Shown in pieces: positions 6,435 to 8,478 of a stretch of DNA of 8,478 nt. The notes beneath the pieces were generated by a model, which saw only the letters and a program-made list of their open reading frames with translations, was not told the origin of the DNA and did no database searches. Numbering within the stretch: position 1 is the first letter of the stretch; the number at the start of each line of letters is the position of its first letter. This DNA is from Chloroflexota bacterium (GTDB taxonomy: Bacteria; Chloroflexota; UBA6077; CF-72). A program made the position numbers and the translations under genes. The DNA is taken from positions 1 to 8,478 of the forward strand of contig JAFAPL010000808.1 in assembly GCA_019247135.1 (NCBI GenBank), in the 5' to 3' direction.

Positions 6435-6462
6435 CCTCGCTCCGCTCGGAAGGAGAACGGTC

Positions 6463-7290
6463 GTGATCGATACCACCTCGAAGGTCCGCGAGCACTACGC
6501 TGCTCCGGGCCTCACCGACGCCATCAAGTCGGCACTCGCCAGGATCGCACCAGAAGATCAGACGCTCACCGTCGCTCAGCTCGCTCCGCTCGATCAGTTC
6601 CACGTCCGGGGCATCTTTGCCACTCGAGAATTGGCTACCGCGGCTGGACTCGATGTATCCAGTTGCGTGCTCGATGTCGGCTGCGGCATCGGTGGTCCAG
6701 CGCGCTATCTCGCCACGACCTTCGGCTGCAGGGTGACCGGAGTCGATCTCAGCCCAGGCTTCATCGATGCTGCCACGTATCTGACGGCGCGCTGCAGACT
6801 GTCCGATCGTGTGATGTTTCAGGCGGGCGATGCGCAGCATCTGCCTTTTCAGAACGGCGGATTCGACGCCGTCTTCCTCCAGCACGTGGCGATGAACATC
6901 GAGGACCGCGCCGCCCTGTACGCCGAAGTGCATAGAATCCTGACACCCGGCGGCCGATTCGCCATCTACGACGTGGTCCTTCGCGATGGAGAGGTCGTGT
7001 ATCCCATCCCGTGGGCGCGCGATGCTTCGACAAGCTTCCTGCTAACCGAGGGCGATACGCGCACGGCGCTGGAATACGCCGGTTTTGAGTCAGTCCTCTG
7101 GCGCGACGACAGTGACATCGTGGTCGACTGGTTCACAAAGAGCATGGGTGGCCCACCGCCAGGCGAACCTGGAGTCAACCTCGGCGTCGTCTTGGGCCCC
7201 GATTTTCAGGCCATGACTGCCAATCTGGCTCGCAACATCCGCAAACGACGCCTCGGCGTGCTGTCCGCGGTCCTGACCCGCGGAACGTAA
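6463..7290 (+). CDS. Class I SAM-dependent methyltransferase
   Basis: 275 residues, full length. The GTG start at 6463 has the SD GGAAGGAG (6448-6455) 7 nt upstream. Motif I is VLDVGCGIGG (69-78), which binds SAM. The acidic residue after strand 2 is Asp95 in VTGVDLS. AGDAQHLPF (121-129) contacts adenine, motif post-II is FDAVFLQHV (134-142), and LTPGGRFAIYDVV (160-172) forms strand 5. The segment YPIPWARDASTSFL (180-193) and the tail GPDFQAMTANLARNIRKRR (245-263) belong to a recurrent UbiE/Methyltransf_11-type subfamily of small-molecule methyltransferases. The acceptor is unknown; the fold suits O-, N- or C-methylation of a small metabolite. It is the first gene of a two-gene unit, 15 bp before the membrane protein start, and is divergent from tetR with two palindromic operators between them, so it is probably induced when the TetR ligand is present. 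Confidence 0.94.
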   Translation: MIDTTSKVREHYAAPGLTDAIKSALARIAPEDQTLTVAQLAPLDQFHVRGIFATRELATAAGLDVSSCVLDVGCGIGGPARYLATTFGCRVTGVDLSPGFIDAATYLTARCRLSDRVMFQAGDAQHLPFQNGGFDAVFLQHVAMNIEDRAALYAEVHRILTPGGRFAIYDVVLRDGEVVYPIPWARDASTSFLLTEGDTRTALEYAGFESVLWRDDSDIVVDWFTKSMGGPPPGEPGVNLGVVLGPDFQAMTANLARNIRKRRLGVLSAVLTRGT

Positions 7291-7305
7291 GAAAGGAAGA
7301 TGCTC

Positions 7306-7815
7306 ATGCAAGCGCAACTCGTGTTTTTCGCAAGCGTCGCATTCGGCTTTATCACCTGGGGGATCGTCGCTGCTCGTTACATCTGGCCAGCACTCCGCCA
7401 CAAGCGCCCGGAGGACGCGTTACGGCCTGTGCTCATTCTGCACAGCTTTCGCTTTCTTGGATTGGCAATGCTAGTCCCAGGCGTCGTATCGCCCGACCTG
7501 CCGGCCACCTTCGCGCAACCGGCGGCGTTTGGAGATCTCGTAGCGGCGATCCTCGCGCTGCTTTCGCTCCTGACACTGCCGCGTGGGGCCGGCCTCGTTC
7601 TGGCGTGGATCTTCAATATCTGGGGCTCCGTCGACCTTCTCAACGCGTTCTACCAGGGCAACGCCGCCGGGCTCCTGGCCGGGCAGTTGGGAGCCACCTA
7701 CTTCATTCCCACGTTTTTCGTACCGCTCCTGCTGATCACGCACGGGCTCGCCTTCCGCATTCTTCTCCAACCCCAGAGCGATTGCGTTATGCGAAAGAGC
7801 GTGCAACCAGCGTGA
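7306..7815 (+). CDS. Five-helix membrane protein co-transcribed with the methyltransferase
   Basis: 169 residues from ATG 7306. The SD AAAGGAAG (7292-7299) abuts the ATG at 7300 but is correctly spaced (about 6 nt) from the ATG at 7306, so the second is chosen. Predicted membrane segments lie at about residues 4-26, 42-62, 73-92, 95-115 and 128-153. Notable residues are WGIVAARYIWPAL at the end of helix 1, HSFRFLGLAM in helix 2, and WIFNIWGSVDLLNAFYQGN (101-119), a mixed aromatic/polar stretch that could line a pocket. The tail QPQSDCVMRKSVQPA is short and polar. I do not recognise a named family. The 15-bp gap from the methyltransferase stop shows a shared transcript under the same TetR control. 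A transporter, membrane-bound partner or lipid/quinone-linked accessory role is possible, but none is shown. Confidence 0.85.
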   Translation: MQAQLVFFASVAFGFITWGIVAARYIWPALRHKRPEDALRPVLILHSFRFLGLAMLVPGVVSPDLPATFAQPAAFGDLVAAILALLSLLTLPRGAGLVLAWIFNIWGSVDLLNAFYQGNAAGLLAGQLGATYFIPTFFVPLLLITHGLAFRILLQPQSDCVMRKSVQPA

Positions 7816-8042
7816 GCACGTAGCCGAGTTTTTAGAAGGGCTTGTTCGGAGCTACCCAATGACTGACTGATCTCGCTGCACGCGCTGTCGCTGCGTCAGC
7901 TGCGCCGGAGCCGCCAACGCCTCGGCAGCCTGCGCGACAGAACCTCGACGAACGATGCTCGCCTACCCGAATCGGTAGGTCGCAAGACGGAATACGCCAT
8001 CACCGCCGAGCCGTTGAGTTGAGAGAGGCACCAGACACTTCC
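7816..8042. other. Intergenic spacer before the HtrA-like gene
   Basis: 227 bp without a convincing ORF. It begins with an imperfect dyad GTAGC...GCTAC (about 7821-7856) that lacks a terminal T-run, and carries a clear CCTACC/GGTAGG dyad further on. I see no strong promoter match and only a weak, distant GAGAGAGG upstream of the next start. Confidence 0.5.
7962..7979. promoter_or_regulatory. Dyad CCTACC-N6-GGTAGG upstream of the HtrA-like protease
   Basis: A 6-bp inverted repeat with a 6-bp centre (CGAATC), 63 bp before the protease start. The architecture suits a dimeric regulator operator or a small mRNA hairpin. The half-site differs from the GGTAC operators, so a different factor is implied. 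Confidence 0.4.
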
Positions 8043-8478
8043 ATGGCAGATCTCCTCTCAACCCGCGACGATTCCGAAAATGAACAACTGCTGGATGCCT
8101 ATTCACAGGCAGTCACCAGCGCGGTCGAGCGCATTGCAGCCACCGTCGTCAAGATCGACGTGCGACAGCGGCTCGTTCCTCCGCCAGGCCGCGGCGGCCA
8201 GCGTCCACCGATGGAGATTGGCGGCAGCGGCTCGGGCTTCATCTTCACCCCCGATGGGCTGATTCTGACCAACAGTCACGTGGTGCACGGCGCCACGTCG
8301 ATCCAGGTGACGCTGGCCGATGGTCGGCGAGCCATCGGCGACCTGGTGGGCGATGACCCGGACTCAGACCTTGCGGTGGTGCGCATCGCGGCGCCCGAGC
8401 TTACCGCGGCCACGCTGGGCGACTCGCACGCGCTGCGCGCCGGCCAGATCGTGATCGCCATCGGCAATCCGCTCGGCT
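8043..8478 (+). CDS. Trypsin-like serine protease, HtrA/DegP (S1C) family, N-terminal part
   Basis: I translated this by hand from ATG 8043; the frame is open to the right edge (145 codons). It begins (M)[18 protein letters not shown], then [16 protein letters not shown], the usual 'VxxVxPsVV.I' opening of HtrA proteases. A Pro/Gly/Arg linker (46-58) follows, then [22 protein letters not shown] with catalytic His79 (8277-8279). Asp109 (8367-8369) in DSDLAVVRI completes two of the three catalytic residues; IAIGNPLG at the edge precedes the nucleophile Ser, which lies outside the window, as would any PDZ domain. No signal peptide or membrane anchor precedes the protease domain, so this version looks cytoplasmic, unlike classic DegP. 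The SD is weak (GAGAGAGG about 14 nt upstream), so the exact start is less certain than the identity. Confidence 0.93.
   Translation, partial: MADLLSTRDDSENEQLLDAYSQAVTSAVERIAATVVKIDVRQRLVPPPGRGGQRPPMEIGGSGSGFIFTPDGLILTNSHVVHGATSIQVTLADGRRAIGDLVGDDPDSDLAVVRIAAPELTAATLGDSHALRAGQIVIAIGNPLG

Noticed and set aside
5941..6933. Minus-strand open frame of 330 codons across tetR and the methyltransferase
   Set aside because: It overlaps two strongly supported genes and the operators, and its product has no domain resemblance.
7821..7856. Possible terminator after the 5-TM gene
   Set aside because: The GTAGC/GCTAC stem is short with bulges, the loop is long, and no T-run follows the stem; not strong enough to call.
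7840..7930. Insertion-sequence end or transposase remnant
   Set aside because: No terminal inverted repeat pair, target duplication or transposase fragment could be identified.

Overview
The window is a high-GC bacterial segment (roughly two-thirds G+C, many GTG/TTG starts, GC-rich spacers). Nothing fixes the taxon. Signal-peptide-less penicillin-acylase and HtrA-type proteins would suit a Chloroflexota- or Actinomycetota-like environmental bacterium, while the TetR and methyltransferase subfamilies are also common in Alphaproteobacteria. Host assignment is therefore only a guess.

Left block, minus strand (1-3168): a 6-TM membrane protein of unknown function (3168-2512), a beta-lactamase-fold serine hydrolase/family VIII esterase (2441-1251) and a penicillin-acylase-family Ntn amidohydrolase (1139 to beyond the left edge). 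They are co-directional. A strong 10-bp-stem hairpin separates the first two, and a 111-bp gap separates the last two. The layout suggests a small hydrolase gene set acting on amide or ester substrates.

Spacer 3169-3428: between divergent genes lies a chain of at least six consecutive perfect or near-perfect dyads, plus three copies of the octamer AGAGGTTG (two direct, one inverted). No annotated gene explains these.

Centre, plus strand (3429-5698): a beta-rich, probably exported-type repeat protein is broken by a +1 frameshift at a G5 run (4573-4577) and lacks a visible signal peptide. It is followed by an intact alpha/beta hydrolase of the non-heme chloroperoxidase/perhydrolase type (4856-5698).

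Right block (5661-7815): a TetR-family repressor on the minus strand (6380-5661, overlapping the hydrolase tail-to-tail by 38 bp) is divergent from a two-gene plus-strand unit, a class I SAM methyltransferase (6463-7290) and a 5-TM membrane protein (7306-7815). The divergent spacer holds two matched palindromes, each GGTAC-N6-GTACC, with centres 32 bp apart. One is a perfect 20-bp palindrome. They bracket a predicted promoter whose -35 TTGACA overlaps the tetR start codon. This self-contained TetR/methyltransferase/membrane-protein cassette is the best candidate for an uncharacterised regulated system here. The window ends inside a trypsin-like HtrA-family serine protease (8043 onward).
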